A DNA stretch of 64,000 bases, taken from contig OX637409.1 in assembly GCA_951799425.1 (NCBI GenBank), positions 19,251,460-19,315,459 of the forward strand. The letters run 5' to 3'. This document shows positions 46,101-59,155 of this stretch, piece by piece; position 1 is the stretch's first letter, and each line of letters begins with the position of its first letter. This DNA is from Ilex aquifolium. Taxonomy: Eukaryota > Streptophyta > Magnoliopsida > Aquifoliales > Aquifoliaceae. The notes beneath the pieces are model-generated. The model ran no database searches. It had not been told where the DNA came from and saw only the letters and a list, made by a program, of their open reading frames with translations. The position numbers and the translations under genes are program-made.

Positions 46101-49100
46101 TTAGATGCAATTATGTGTCATTGGCCCCCACAACCTGACTTGCTATTGCAAGACAGCAACCACAGCCGATTTCCTGCCCACTTCTCTTTTCCATCTTTTA
46201 ACTTGACAAGTTAATTACTACCTCTGCGTTAGGATTTCACCTTTGCCATAAGGACACTCATGCTAATCACACATAGTGCATAAATATGGTTCACAAGGAC
46301 AAAACCACCAAGTCAATTGTTCACACATTCTTACTTCCGAGATGCAAAGAATCAAATGAATATCCTAGGACTTGAAAAAGAAAAGGCACAACGGGCAAGG
46401 TTCAAGGTGGCCGAGTTTGATACGACTCGGCCACCTCTGATCCAATACCAATACACGATATATAAATATCAGAAGACTATGTAAAATTGGTATTCACCCG
46501 GTTACAACTCGGGCCAATTTAGCCTGGGTGAGCTCGTCTTCATTCTTTTTGATGGCCTTGCGTCGAGGGGGATACAATTGACTGTCTCAACCTGATACGA
46601 CAGGAATGAAAGTCCCAACTCTACATGCTTCGCAACTTGTACTTTTCTCGTGCCCACTTCTTCGTCATCAGCCAAGAGAGTGACCGAGTCATCACCGAAT
46701 CTAACCGATACAGAGATTCATCTGTAAGATCTCAGAAAACACCAACCAACAAAAAGCAAGAGAAAGAAAGGGGGAAAAGAAGAGACCCAAGGGAAGAAGA
46801 AATTATGTAACACTAAATCACACCCTTTTTTGCAATTATACAAAGGCAAAAGAAATTGAATGAAGTTCTACACAAACTTGGAAACTATGACAAAGAAAGT
46901 CTACTTTCTTTTTCTTATTCTTGGCGAAGCAATCCGACTAGTAGAGTTCTTCAATCAACTTGTCTTTCTCGTCTCCTAGCTTCTCTCGCAACTCTCTCAT
47001 CCTTCATCTCTCGTATCCTCTCTCTCTCTCTCTCTCCCCTAGGATGTGTAGTCTTATCACGTGTATAGGTGTAGTCTTATCACGTGTATAGGTCTTAGTC
47101 TAAAAGGAGTATTCTAGAATCCTAGACTAAAAAGACTCTTTATCTATTATTGTTATGCTATTATTCCACCTTATATTATTGTCCGTTATATTTTTAATTT
47201 TTTTGTATCTTTGCAACTAAATCTTGAAAATCTTGAAATACATGAGATAAGTTTAGATTCATAGACAAATCTTGAAATACATGAGATAATTTTTGTTATT
47301 TATAATTCAAAAAATATTCAAATACTATGTTTTTTTAACTCAAAATAAAAATAAATTTGGTAACACATATTTAATGCTAAACAATATTCGATAGTGCCCT
47401 TATCTTTTCTTTTCTCTATGTTTAATGTGTTAGATGATGTATTTTGGGTATATGATGCATGAATATTATTGTTTGTTTTATTAAATTTTTTCATTATTTT
47501 TTTGAATTTTTTAGGCCTTCTATTTAGCAATTTGTGCATATAAACCGCGATTGATGTGTATCAATACCCTCCAAGTGTATCAATACCCACCAAGTCGAAA
47601 GCAGATACCACGATCTTGAACCATGACAACAGGAGGCAAGGTGACAACAGCAAAGAAGGAAGGCTTTCTATTACCAGTGTAATAAATAAGCACCAAAGAC
47701 ACAAACTCATGGAAAATGCATAAAATTTTGGAAGTATGGAAAGGAAGAAAGAATTACATTAGAAGAAGAGAAAAACAGTACCCGCATGTAAGAAACACAG
47801 TATATATTCTATGAAACTCAAACGAATGACAAAGAGAATATAGGGAAAAAAATTATGTCGATGATCCTAGTCAGATCATGAAGGGTATAAATTGCAAAAT
47901 ATGATGAGATATGATTATATCAAAGCAGCATGAGAATAATTCTTTTAGAGACCATTACAGTGTCATGTCATGTATTGAAAGAGAGAAGACAACAGAAATT
48001 AAGAAAAATAAAGCACTAAATGTAACCAATCATAATTCACCTGAAGGCTTGCCAGAAGAGATATGAGATTGACTGCTGGCAAAATTATCAAATTCCTCAC
48101 AATTAACAGAAGAGAAACCATTGCAATTACCAAGCTTATCAAGATGAAAATCTCCGTTATCAACAAAATCATGGCTGAAAGCGCGGTTCTTCAGAGGTTG
48201 CCCAATATAACTCAAAGATGATTCTACACTTTGATTTGTAGAATCCTCTTCTCTTGCAAAAGAAAACCTGGATTGATTGCTACTTTGTACTTTCCAAGAA
48301 CTTGATACTCTAAGAGATCTCTGCTGTTTATCAGTTTCGCCCAATAACCTAGCCAAATTCTGAGGTGAATCATCCCACGAGTCAAAGTCCATTGACAAAA
48401 TATTAGATATTATGCTGCTCTCTCCCGTATCTAGAGCAGCATTGCTGTTAACATTGGTTACTTCACCATCTAATCTTCCGATGTGCTTCCTTTTCTCTTC
48501 ATCTAGAAGCAGATAGGAATTCTCAAAGGTGTTGTCCAAATGAGCAGAACTGCTGACTAGATTCTCAGGGTACCCATTAGAAATAACATGAATACTAGAT
48601 GTCTGCGGAGGTGAACTGATGTCGAATTTCTTATCTACGATAAGGGGATCTACACTGACATTAAGTTTACTGTAATCCTCATTATACTGAGGATAATAAC
48701 CCTTAACTTGATTTAAAAGATATGAAGAGTGAGATAAATTAGGTAAGTAGCTTGTACTGGTGACAACTTCTGGATCCTTAAATCTCTGGTCATCAAAAAA
48801 TAGTGAATCATCATCTACTTCACCCAATGCAGCCTGTGCCACGTGTGTTTCTGAATGAGATCTAAAATCAGATAGTTCTCTAGCAACAGAATTATCCTTA
48901 GTGGATGCCTCTGCATTCCCTGCGGCAAAAGTCAAAGGTTCTCTAAGTTGCTCCACGTAACTTTGTGGTGACCCTTGAGATCTATCAATGCTCAATGACG
49001 ACATATCAGAGCATAGATTCTGAATCTTCCCCTCTGCAACGTCTACATCTTTTCCTGGACCGCCATAACCACATGACTGCCCAGACAGGTCAATAGAATT

Positions 49101-52100
49101 TGTAACATTGGGTGGCATACCGCTACATTTATCTTCATCCTTGCATGCAGGTGCATAATGTAACTGGCTGTTCATGGTTGAACTAGCAGCATATCCTGGT
49201 GTGGCAGGAGTTTCAGATACAGTTGCTAGACAATCTGTGCCCATATGCTGTTTCATAGGTTCCAATGCCTTCGCTTTAAAATTTTGTTGTATCATATGAC
49301 TTTCTCCATTAGGAATAAGCTTCTTTCCGACATCAGCATGCAATATAGAAACCTGAGTTGGGCTTGCAATTCCCATTGAAAACGCTAATGAACCATTGCA
49401 CGTATCAGGTTTCTGCTTAAGAGGTCCATTTGAATTCCCCAAACTTACAAGTGATGGCTGGTTGTTTAAGGCACGTGTTCCCCTGGTTGACATGTCAAAA
49501 TGATTAAGACAATTATCCATTTTAAACCAAAAGAGACTTCCAGTAGGTCAATGGCATACCATGAAGCTGCTGCTGGAAGAGTAACTGGTCTACCAGAGCT
49601 ACTATTAGGCGGAGAACCTCGGACATTGTTCACAGAAATCTGCCAGAGAGATGTGACCAAGATCTTATCAGAATGAATGTCAATCCATTGCAGCAATCAA
49701 ACTTTACAACACACATAATATTCATCACAAAACCAGAAGTAAAATATCAGTGGTATTATGTCTTTCATCCAGATATCAACACAGTAATTGAATGTCAAGA
49801 ATGCTCGTGATACCTTATATGATGAAATTTAATACAGTGTACCCATGTGAAAGCATTATTTCCAATAAACCACAGGTTAAGAGCCTTAAGGCACATTGTT
49901 TATCGATCGTGGGGGAGGGAAAAAGATCAAAATCAAAAAGATTAATACAGAAATTCTTACATTTACCCCACTCTTACTAATAGGTTTTCTGGAGGAAACA
50001 AAGCCGTTATTGCAGTACTCATCTGCTGGTGGTGGTAACACATTCCCTGACCGCTGTTGCATATTATGTGTAGCACCAGCAATTTGTTGAACTCTACTCC
50101 TTTAAAATCAGCACATGATTTAATTAGCTAACCAGAATGCTGCCAAAGAATATCCAATCAACAGAAAAAGATAACCAAAGTATTTCTCGTTCTCTCACAA
50201 AAAAAAAAAAGAACATCTAATCATTACGAATTTATGATACCGACAGATCCCTAAACATAAAAGAGTTGCACACTGGGTAAAGACAGTGAAGTCAAAGTCA
50301 AAATTATTTATATATCAAGACTTCGACTGCACTAAAAGAAAGAGCTGAGCATCTCAAGCTCGACTCAATCGAGCTCTGAAGCACCGACACGTTATTTGCC
50401 CTCATGTATCCGTGTCCGACACGTCTGGGACACGGACACGCTCGGACACGTCCCGGACACATGTCGGATACGCAAAAATCAGTGTCCGAATTTTTTTTTA
50501 TTTTTTTGATAATCGGACACGTTCCGTATACGTTTTCTCCAACTTACCAATTTTCGGTTGTTTACAACAGCTGGGGTCAATGAAGACAGACAACAACGAT
50601 AATGAAAAAGCTGACGAGAAAGATGAAGCTCGAGCCATAGAACACCAAAGGTGTCCATCGATCAGCAACCATCTCCGGCGATCGACAGCCATCTTTACAG
50701 AGAAAAGAGAAGGAGATTACAGAGAAGAGAAAATGAGAGAGAGATGTTGCAGATGTGTCAGTGTGTTTGAGAGAGAAAGAGGTGGGTGGGGGGAGCAGAT
50801 CTATTTTTTCTTTTTTTTTTTTGAAAAAGTGGCAGATATTCTTTTTTTCTTCTAGATTATTCTGTTGTTTAAATCAAGTCATTGCCACGTGGCATGTCAT
50901 TATTGGTTTTCTCAGATTTTTGCCTCATCTCCTTATCAACTTGAAAAGATCAAATGTGGCCCAGATTAAATAAGAACTTAAAACTTGTACATTTCATTGG
51001 ATGGGCTAACTTAATAATTGATCTGCTTTATGGGTCTTTTTTTGGTCCAATAAAATTAATGGGTGAATTAAAATTAGACTACATTTGAGCCAAATTTATC
51101 CATTTAGTTGGGCCAAAAATATGTATAAAAATGTGTATTGGGTCAAATTTATGAACTACTAGTCATATAAAAATTAAATACATATATTTATTCAACGTGT
51201 CCGTGTCCTGCTTTTTTGAAAAATAACGTATCCGCATGTCCATATCGTGTCGTATCCGTGTCTCGTGTCTGTGTCCGTGTCCGTGTCTGTGTCCGTGTCC
51301 GTGTTTCTTAGCAATTAAAGAATGATTCAAGCTCACTGAATAGGTTATCCAAGCCGATCATCAGCTTCCATCTTCAGTAGCTTTGGAATCAAGTTGAAGT
51401 TGAGCAGCTTAAGGTGACCATCCAATAGAATTAATCATATTTGTACAAAGGATGAGCAAAAATTTGACATTCATGGGGAAAAGATAGTGAAAGCCATGTA
51501 ACTTTATCAAAGACAATTGAACTTCATGAAAAAATCTGCACAACAGGTAACTGCGTTGACATGTCTAGTGATGTAACCATTGTGACAATATTAATCTTTG
51601 TGTTAGAACTTTTGGACTAAAATCGTAAAATGTCCTCATTTTGTGACTATGATGACCATAAAAAAACAAATGGTTTATCCACATGCACCTAATTACAAGC
51701 TGAACTCGACTTATTTAATACAGATTGAAGATGAGCTTGAATTCGACCATTTGAAAATCCCATGAACTCAAGCCAATCTTGAAATTGTAGGTGTTCGCCT
51801 TGGCTCAGCTCATTTATGCCTCTATCCATACAAGTGATTACCCTAACTAAACTGTAGCAGGAGGACAACATTTTTATACAAAAAATTAAAGGTTTGTTGG
51901 CATTTGACCCTATTCAAGACTAGAAAACACAATTCACCTCCTACCGTCAACGAACTGGCGCTCTGAACGCAAATCCGTGATTTTAGAGCGGATTCGTCAC
52001 AAATTCGCAGATTCAAAAACTGAATCCGCGAATTCAAAATAATGGAATTCGTGCACCAAAAATACAAAAAATTTAAACTAAATAATGAGGTAGACCTGAA

Positions 52101-55100
52101 ACCCAATAAGAGATTTCAACCTCCTACTGGGCCTTTCAGCCCAATGAATCCAATAACTTGAGAAAAGATGTCTACAGCTGTCCTTTTATAACTCTTTTCC
52201 CTTTGAAGTGCTTGTGAATCTACCTATGTGGGATCAAAAGTGACTGTCATTTTTAAAGTTGTCTTTCCATTTAACTTCTTGTTACTCTACTGATGTGGGA
52301 AGGGAGTTTTGTTCTAAAATGCCCATCACCATTTTCCTTATTACTTTACATAATCATATTTATCATTTTTAATATTTTGACATCCTCTTTTTTAGTGTAT
52401 ATCACAATGTTATATATATAAATTTGGCGCCCACAATGATGCTCTCGCTCTCAAGTTTTTTTAAAATTTTACACTCTCACGCTCCCGCTCTCGCTCCACT
52501 CTATGTGACTTAGATTCAAGACTTTAAACCTTCATAATGTTTCTTATTCACAAAAAAAAATAAATAAATAACCGAAATAAAGCATTCTTCCGAACAAAAA
52601 CTGAATAGATGAAGTTCAAAGGAATTGCTCATAGCCTTATGCTTCCAGGTTTTGGTTTCTAAATAACTACATTTTGCTTTTATCCAAAACTCATTCAAAA
52701 CCATATTCGTAAAGGGTAGTGCAAAAAAACAAAAACATGCTGCCAAAACACACCCCTCAAAAGAGCAAGTGTGTGTAGATAACTCTGTAGACAACTCCTA
52801 TTATACGAGGGATTAAAGCATTAGAAGTAGTATTTCATGCTCACAACAACAGTCACCACCAAAAACAATGATAAAAACATTATATTAGTGGGGGAATACA
52901 CTATTGACAATAAAAAGGTCGATACTATGACCATCCCAAAACCAGTATGCGCCTAAGTTTCTCAGCAAGTTTTGAAAATGTTGTGCCCAATACTTAATTA
53001 TAATTACACCTATTTTCCAGGAAGTTTAAAAACTCTTAAATATTTTTTCCTATTATTACTTGTTATGGTTCATTGACTAAGCTCATTCTTTTTATACTAA
53101 AAAAGTCTAACGGCTCTAAGACCGACAATAAATTCCTTTCGTCATCATACATCAGAATCAGAATCAGGTCACGTTAAGGTCTCATTCACTATCATCATGT
53201 CGAACCATTTTTCTCTTTTAAACACATTCAAATAAAACTTCCTCCTCCGAGGCCTATTCTTTTTATGATTATTCCCTCCCCAAGGTGGTGTCTAATTTTT
53301 ATACCCCTTAGGCTGTTGGAAATCAAGCATTTATTTCGGCTGGTCGATGGTGTACTTCTTTCTTTAACAATCTCTTTGAATTCCGTAGCTCTTTTGATCA
53401 GCTTCGAAAAATTGGTGATTCCAACTGGGACCAATGCACACCGCATATCATACTGCAATCCTCTAACTAAAATAGCGACTCACTTTTCAATTAGAGTAGT
53501 TCGCCTTCTTGCTATCAAAAAGTCCCCGTCCCTCACTTCAAATGTAGACTCCCGTATTATTTATTATGGACAGGTAAATAACTCAAACTCAATAGCATAG
53601 TCATTCTCACTCTCATATGACCAAAACAAAAACAATTATCCAAGTCTTTCTAAAAGTTCATAAATTATTGAAGCATTTAGGAGCCACACCTTAATCAATA
53701 CGTAGGAAATGAAAAAAGATAATTGCATTACAATGCATAATTACCTTGTGTAAGCTGATATTACTTCATCTTTAGTAAAGCTATCCTCTTGAGAACCAAT
53801 CTCATGCAAGTATAAACAATCAGAATTGCTGCAGGGCTGGACCAAAAAAATTCCAATAATCAAAATTATTACATTTAATCAATTTCCCTAAAAAAAACAT
53901 CTATATAACCAATAAATCAATCCCCTCTCGCTCAGTTATTTGAGGATCATACCACATTTCTAAGCCATGCATGACAATATTTTGTGGTTCCAAAGCAAGC
54001 CCTGTAAAATGAAACTCCGAAAGATTATATGGAAGTCATAAAAATTAGATTGTAATTCATTCATACAAATGTGTGCCCACCTCAAAGATCTGCCCTCCAG
54101 GACAAATCCGTGTACATATTGAATACAACGAACTGCTTCATTCTCTTTGGAATAAGTAATATATCTAAGCCAAAAGACACGTGCGAGAACAGGAAATATT
54201 AATAGTGGTTAAGCAAGACTACGTAACAAGCCAAGAGACCAACAGCAGATCAATTACGACAATGGACGTAACAACCCCCCCCCCCCCCCCCCCCCCCCAA
54301 AATTCTTTTCCCCCAAAAAAAAAAATTAAATAAAATTATATACTCTAAAACCAAATAAACATGATATGTCCGAAACAATAAAATGCTAAGAAATTCAGCA
54401 GCCCAAGCATAAAGATGCCTAAAGCAATTGCTAACTCAAAAATGCTACCATAACCATTGAGGTGAGTAATTATTAGTGATATTGATAGCATTTGAACTTA
54501 CACACTACAAGTATTGTTTGCACATTGTTGAATAGTACCAGCTGCTGTCCGAGATATAGACACCTTCAGCACCTTTCCATACTGACCAAAATATTCATCT
54601 CGCTGGAGAAGCTGTAGATAAATAGAAAGATTTATAAATAGACAGAAAAGAGGGGTTTTTTGAGATTTTTTTCTTTTTTTTTTTTGGTGGGAGGTCTGTG
54701 TGGGGGTGGGGGGAGAGGAGGAGAGTAAACTACATACATCTTCATCTGCTAAATTAAGAGGTAACCCAACAATGTAGACAAGGTTCCGTTGAATCACTCG
54801 CACACTGCCAAGTTGCTTCCTTCCTTCAGATGTTCTATTTTTTGGCTTCTGTGACTTCGATTTTTTCTCCACAAACCTGTTGGTATTTTTTTTTATAGGA
54901 AACATAACTGATATATATTAAAAAATATAGACAGTACATGAAAAAGGTTGAATAAGAAATCAACCAAGAAAGGGTAATTAGAAAAAGAAGAAAAACATCA
55001 AAAGCTCTAAATCCCATGAAGCTCTCCGTCCCTCCCATGAAGATAGCAAAAAGCGGAATCTCTTTAAAATCCTTGGAAATCGAAGCCCAAAATGAAGCAA

Positions 55101-58100
55101 TGAAATTAATACGGTTCCATAGCCCATCAAACAATTCACTTCGATCTTCAAAAATTCTAGCATTCCTTTCTTTCCATATATCCCAAAAAGTGGCAAGAAT
55201 TATTGCACATCTCCATAGCGTCACTCCTTTAACAAGTTTTTTAAACCCATTCAAGTCTTCAACAAACAATGACGTAGATAACTTGGGAAGAACCCACATT
55301 AACCCGGCAAAGCTAAACAACTTATACCACAAAGCCAAAAGCCAAAGGACAATGAACAAACAAACAATCAATACTTTCAACATCAGACTTACACATCACA
55401 AACCACTGAGTGGATATACAACTAGTTGGTCTTCTTTTTTGAAGCATATCGTTGGCATTAATCTTTCCATGTGCAATAGTTCTTGCAAAAACTTGTACCT
55501 TAATAGGCACTTTAGCCTTCCAAATCATCAATGCTGGAAAAAAGAGATGATAAGAAGATTCTTCCAGCAAAAAAACAAAGAAGGATTGGATAGAGAAAAC
55601 ACCTGAAGAGTCAAGGACCCATCTTCTTCAATCACATAAATCAACATTCAACCGGGAATTGTTAAGAATAGCAAGAAGTGACACCAACTCTATGGAATCC
55701 CTATCATCTAAATTCCTACGAAAATCGAAGTCCCAAGACTTCAGTTGATCATAAGATCTCAACATAGAAGCAACAGAAGCCCCGTGAAAGAATGATAAAT
55801 GATAAAGACGTGAAAACACATTTTTGAAAGATAACCCCCCTAACCATATGTCCTCCCAAAAACAAACTCTCTCTCCATTACCCACCATCAAATGAAGACT
55901 TTGGGAAAACCTAGACAATCTGTGATATAGAAATGGCATCGGTAGCTTTCCCTTTCAATCGTGTTAGTATCACATCCATTGGTCTGAAATCCATATTTGC
56001 TCTACATAACTAAATGCTACAAAAAAACTATGTTCTAAGAGAAACCTTCAAAGTCACTTACTCACTAAGCAATATTTCTTGCCTTCAAATTTTCAATCAA
56101 AAGACTACCTTTATCCTTGAATCTAGAAACCATTTTCCAACTAATTAAGTGATCATTTCTCCCCTCTCCACTTCGTTCCCACAAGAAATCCCTCATCATT
56201 TTCTCAATTTTTATTACAATCTTGGTCATTAACTTAAACAAACATAAAAAGTAAGTGGGAACACTAGATAAAACTGACTGAACTAAAGTTAACCATCAAC
56301 TCTTTTTCCCACCCTTTCCACAACTGAATCCCAAAAAGATAAAGACAATTGATTCCCAACCAATGGTAAACCTAAGTACTTAATGGGCCAGTTCCCTACC
56401 TTGCCCCCCAAAAGTTTTGCAACTCTATTGATCTTATCATGGTGTGAATTTATACCCACAATCAAACTTTAATCCATATTCACCTTCAAGCTAGATATAA
56501 TCCCAAACACATCTACAATATTCTTAAATTTAGCATTTTTCCCTCATCCCCAACAGAAAAAAATATAGTATCTACAAATGTGAAACATAAACCTTATCCA
56601 TCACTACAATAAATCCTTCCACAAGATTAGAACCTTCAGCCCTTTTCACCAATCTACTCAACTCATATGCAACTAAAGTAAAGAGAAAGGGTGATAAAAA
56701 GGATCAACCAATCTCAATCCTTTATAAGTCTTAAATCTACCCCTTGGTTTTCCATTTCATCATAACAAAGAAGTTCATAGATTGCGGACAACCCATTATC
56801 CATTTCCTCGAGCGATTTCCAAAGCCTTTCACTTCCAAGACAAACTTCGAAAAATCCCACTCCACATGATCATAAACGTTTTCAAAATCAATCTTAAAAA
56901 CAAAGCCTTCATTTGCCTTACCTCTATATTCCTCCAAAACCTCATTAGCCATAAAACAACATCAAGAATTTGCCTACCTTCAATAAAAGCACCTTGACAC
57001 TCACAAAAATTATCCCTAAGATTAAAAAGACTAGTTATCAAGCTTATTGGTCTAAAACCCTTGATTTTCATGGACTTGTCTTTCTTTGGAATCAAAAAAA
57101 TGTATGTAGCATTAGTTTATAGCATTAACAACACCATTATGAAAAAATTCACCGAAAACATTCATCAAATCCCCTTTAATTATATCCCAACAATCTTGAA
57201 AAATAGCCAAAGTGAAGTCATCAGGACCCAAAGCTTTGTCTCTACCACACTCAAAAATAGTATTTCTCACTTCTTCCTCCTCAAAAGGTCTTTTTATCCA
57301 CTTAGATTTAACCTCATCAATACAAATCCACTCCAATCCTTCCACAATTGGTTTAACAACCCTTTGAGATGAATATAATTGGGCAAAGAACTCTAGAATG
57401 TTACTCTCAATCATTCCCTTATCCTCAATGATCACTTCATCATCCAATTCCATTTTGTCAATGAATTTCTTCTTCTTCTTACCATTCATGATCCTCTGAA
57501 AAAGTTTAGAATTGTTATCTCCTTCTTTCAACCACTTCACGCTAGGCCTTTGATCTCCAACTAATTCCTTCTTTGAACACTACCTCCTCAAAATTTTTTA
57601 TTAACTCCCATTTTTCCCTTCTCAAATTCTCATCTAATGTTATTCTATCCATGGTTAGACTTTTTTTGACCCTTATATCCCTAAAAACTTCTTTATTTCA
57701 CATTTTAACCTTCTATTTCACATATTCCAACTTCTTCATGAATTTATAACCTTCCCAAACGTGAAAACTTCCTTCCCCCCACCACACCCTAAATTGTCAT
57801 CCGAATGCATGATGTTCAAACCACATATTCTCAAACCTAAGAGGACAAGGACCCCATTTAATCAAAGACGAATTGAGAACAACAGAGCAAAGCAATGGTC
57901 TGATACAACCCTCGTCAAAATCTCAAGTCTAATTCCCGGATAACAATCCTCGCACTCAGAAGAAAAAAGAAATCTACCAAATCTATTACCCAAAGGAGGA
58001 TCCTTAAGCCCTATTGGTATGATACCAAAGTCTATGAACACAAGCAGATTAATAATTCTAAATTTAGATGAATAAGAACAATAATATCATAGAGTTCAAT

Positions 58101-59155
58101 TTTAAGATAGTATAATCTGAGAGTAACCTTTCACACATTGGTGTCATTCCGACTATCTTTTCCTTGTTATAAGGCGTACGACATGCTGGACATCGCCCTT
58201 CTGTCACATCTTTCTCAGCCATTTCCATTATGTGATGCCAGCACCAAACGCAGATCTGCAGAAAAGTGGAAGCAAATGTAAATATTATTTGGAAAAAAAT
58301 TATGGCCACTCATGATCTGAATTAACAGTTCAATGCTACAGCTTGGACAAGATACCCAATATATTGAAACCAAATTATTGTGCTTAGCCTCATGGGAAAA
58401 ACTTACTCAAGAAATGAGACACAGCTCAACATTCAAGTAAAACAATTAAAAGAGCAAAAAGAAAGTCAATGTAATGACTCCTCTATGGTAACTTAGATAC
58501 CAAATGCTATAGCAGAAACTGCCCTTAATACACACACATGACAAAAGCAACAAACTTCCGCCATCACAACATGGTTATTTGTGACCAGCATCACAAGCGC
58601 CACATCAACAAGGAAATTAGTTAGCATTCAACCATCACATAAAAATTGTTGCATTGGAACACTGACCTAAATTAGAGCCTCAAACAGCACAAAGTGACAA
58701 CTGACAAAAAAACACATTGTCTTGTCCCACACATAATATTAACCAAGCGGTTATGCTACCTTCAGCCAATGGAGTATCCAAAGAGTTGGGGTATATTCAC
58801 TTTATCTTAGACAAAACCGACGACTTTCGTTTCGTAATAGTTATTTACAGTCTCTAACAGAAACTGAAGCAAATATTATATTACTCATTATACATCGGTT
58901 TCTAGACATTAATGACTTGCTTTTCCTCTAGTCCTAAATAGTAATACAGTGACTGTGGTTTTGGAATACTTGAAAACCTCTCAACCAAAAATAAAATTAA
59001 AGAATGAGAATATGTCATTACAAAACTCAGAACAAGAGATTTAGGGGAAAGGTGCTTCAAACCTCATAACCGCACTTGCAAGGCTTCAATTGCTGGTCGG
59101 TCAAATCCATTTCTTCAGCACAGAGGGGACAAGTTTTTTCTCCTTGGTCGCTCAT
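43118..59155 (-). CDS. NOT4: CCR4-NOT complex subunit 4 (NOT4) RING E3 ubiquitin ligase, complete (1003 aa)
   Basis: NOT4 is the RING E3 ligase associated with the CCR4-NOT deadenylase; it acts in mRNA decay and ribosome-linked quality control. Twelve coding exons on the minus strand: 59063-59155, 58128-58255, 54738-54876, 54502-54611, 54081-54164, 53953-54001, 53745-53836, 49967-50099, 49560-49639, 48041-49482, 43880-43990, 43118-43668. They sum to 3012 nt, in frame. Residues 9-56 form a C4C4 RING (CPLC, CKCGYEICVWCWHH, CPACRTPY). A Lys-rich linker leads to an RRM (about 103-190, RNLVYIVGLPLNL, GKVLKVSISR) and a C3H finger (C194, C203, C208, H212). The long C-terminal part is Ser/Asn-rich, with conserved blocks such as SAPPGFSVPSRAPPPGF, and ends TFGI. 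Introns carry SINEs, a LINE and other repeats; the intron from 54877 to 58127 ends in a LINE. Confidence 0.95.
43717..43815 (-). mobile_element. tRNA-derived SINE (family 2) in a NOT4 intron
   Basis: On the minus strand GGCCTTTGATCCAATGGTAT (A box) and GTAAGGGTTCAAGTTCC (B box) are followed by a C-rich stretch and an A-rich tail. A perfect 14-bp target-site duplication TTAAACAAGCCTTT lies at 43703-43716 and 43816-43829. It is in the intron between exons 43880-43990 and 43118-43668. Same family as 35734-35858. Confidence 0.88.
44888..45033 (+). mobile_element. Au-like SINE in a NOT4 intron, opposite to the gene
   Basis: It contains the family-specific stretch GGGTAAGGCTGCGTACAT and the 3' segment ATGACGGGAGCTTCATGC, with a B box in ACGGGTTTGAATTGCGGAAA. 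A 19-bp duplication TTAGGCARGGACTTACACT (44869-44887 and 45034-45052, one mismatch) flanks it. Au SINEs are tRNA-derived and widespread in angiosperms. Confidence 0.82.
46406..46435. repeat. 11-bp perfect hairpin
   Basis: GGTGGCCGAGT and ACTCGGCCACC form an 11-bp stem with an 8-nt loop. Function unknown; possibly the core of a decayed MITE. Confidence 0.7.
50384..51313. mobile_element. Non-autonomous element with GTGTCCG/CGGACAC inverted ends, in a NOT4 intron
   Basis: The left end has many CGGACACG and ACACGTC motifs (50384-50480) and the right end their reverse complements (GTGTCCGTGTCC, 51200-51305). The outer ends GAAGCACCGACACG and the complement of CGTGTCCGTGTTTCTT pair loosely. There is no coding capacity. 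Superfamily and duplication are unresolved. Confidence 0.6.
51314..53227. other. Rest of the 3.6-kb NOT4 intron
   Basis: AT-rich. A block at 51950-52040 has dense ATCCG, GCGGATTCG and AATTCGCAGATTC motifs in both orientations (repeat-like). No exon was recognised. Confidence 0.5.
53228..53458 (-). pseudogene. Possible Ty3/gypsy gag remnant in a NOT4 intron
   Basis: The minus-strand frame reads LQYDMRCALVP, VGITNFSKLIKRATEFKE, resembling the F..GL.p.iR..l.P......y.eLi..A..iE signature of plant gypsy gag. Related codons extend upstream to about 53560 with stops. There is no LTR nearby. Identification rests on a short motif. Confidence 0.4.
54272..54298. repeat. Poly-C run in a NOT4 intron
   Basis: About 27 consecutive C followed by A-rich sequence; likely length-variable and prone to sequencing error. 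Confidence 0.85.
54876..54886 (-). repeat. LINE target-site duplication, 3' copy, containing the active splice acceptor
   Basis: Minus strand ATACCAACAG/G: the AG at 54878-54877 is the acceptor of the NOT4 exon 54738-54876. It follows directly the LINE's A tail. Confidence 0.8.
54887..58009 (-). mobile_element. 5'-truncated L1-type LINE inserted at a NOT4 splice acceptor
   Basis: In minus-strand order: the end of the endonuclease domain (GLKDPPLGN, RVVSDH near 57900), the RT linker (MKWLKEGDNNSKLF), RT blocks (KALGPDDFTLAIFQDCWDI; MKIKGFRPISLITSLFN; FKIDFENVYDHVEWDF), a zf-RVT region (NGERVCFWEDIWLGG) and the C-terminal WKERNARIFE. The 3' end is an A-rich tail. Frames are broken by many stops and frameshifts, and the RT catalytic box reads FVDTIFF instead of FADDTIFF near 56558-56578. 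11-bp flanks CCTGTTGGTAT (54876-54886) and CCTATTGGTAT (58010-58020) form the target-site duplication (one mismatch). Confidence 0.93.
58010..58020 (-). repeat. LINE target-site duplication, 5' copy, with duplicated acceptor-like AG
   Basis: Minus strand ATACCAATAGG differs by one base from the copy at 54876-54886 and retains an AG in the acceptor position. Confidence 0.8.

Larger units (their letters stand above)
43991..48040 (-). other. 4-kb NOT4 intron
   Basis: The intron contains an Au-like SINE (44888-45033), a long hairpin (46406-46435), a 23-bp tandem duplication TGTAGTCTTATCACGTGTAT... (47047 and 47070) and CT microsatellite (47018-47036). No exon was recognised. Confidence 0.7.

Noticed and set aside
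55016-55606. 196-codon plus-strand ORF
   Set aside because: Antisense shadow of the LINE C-terminal coding region.
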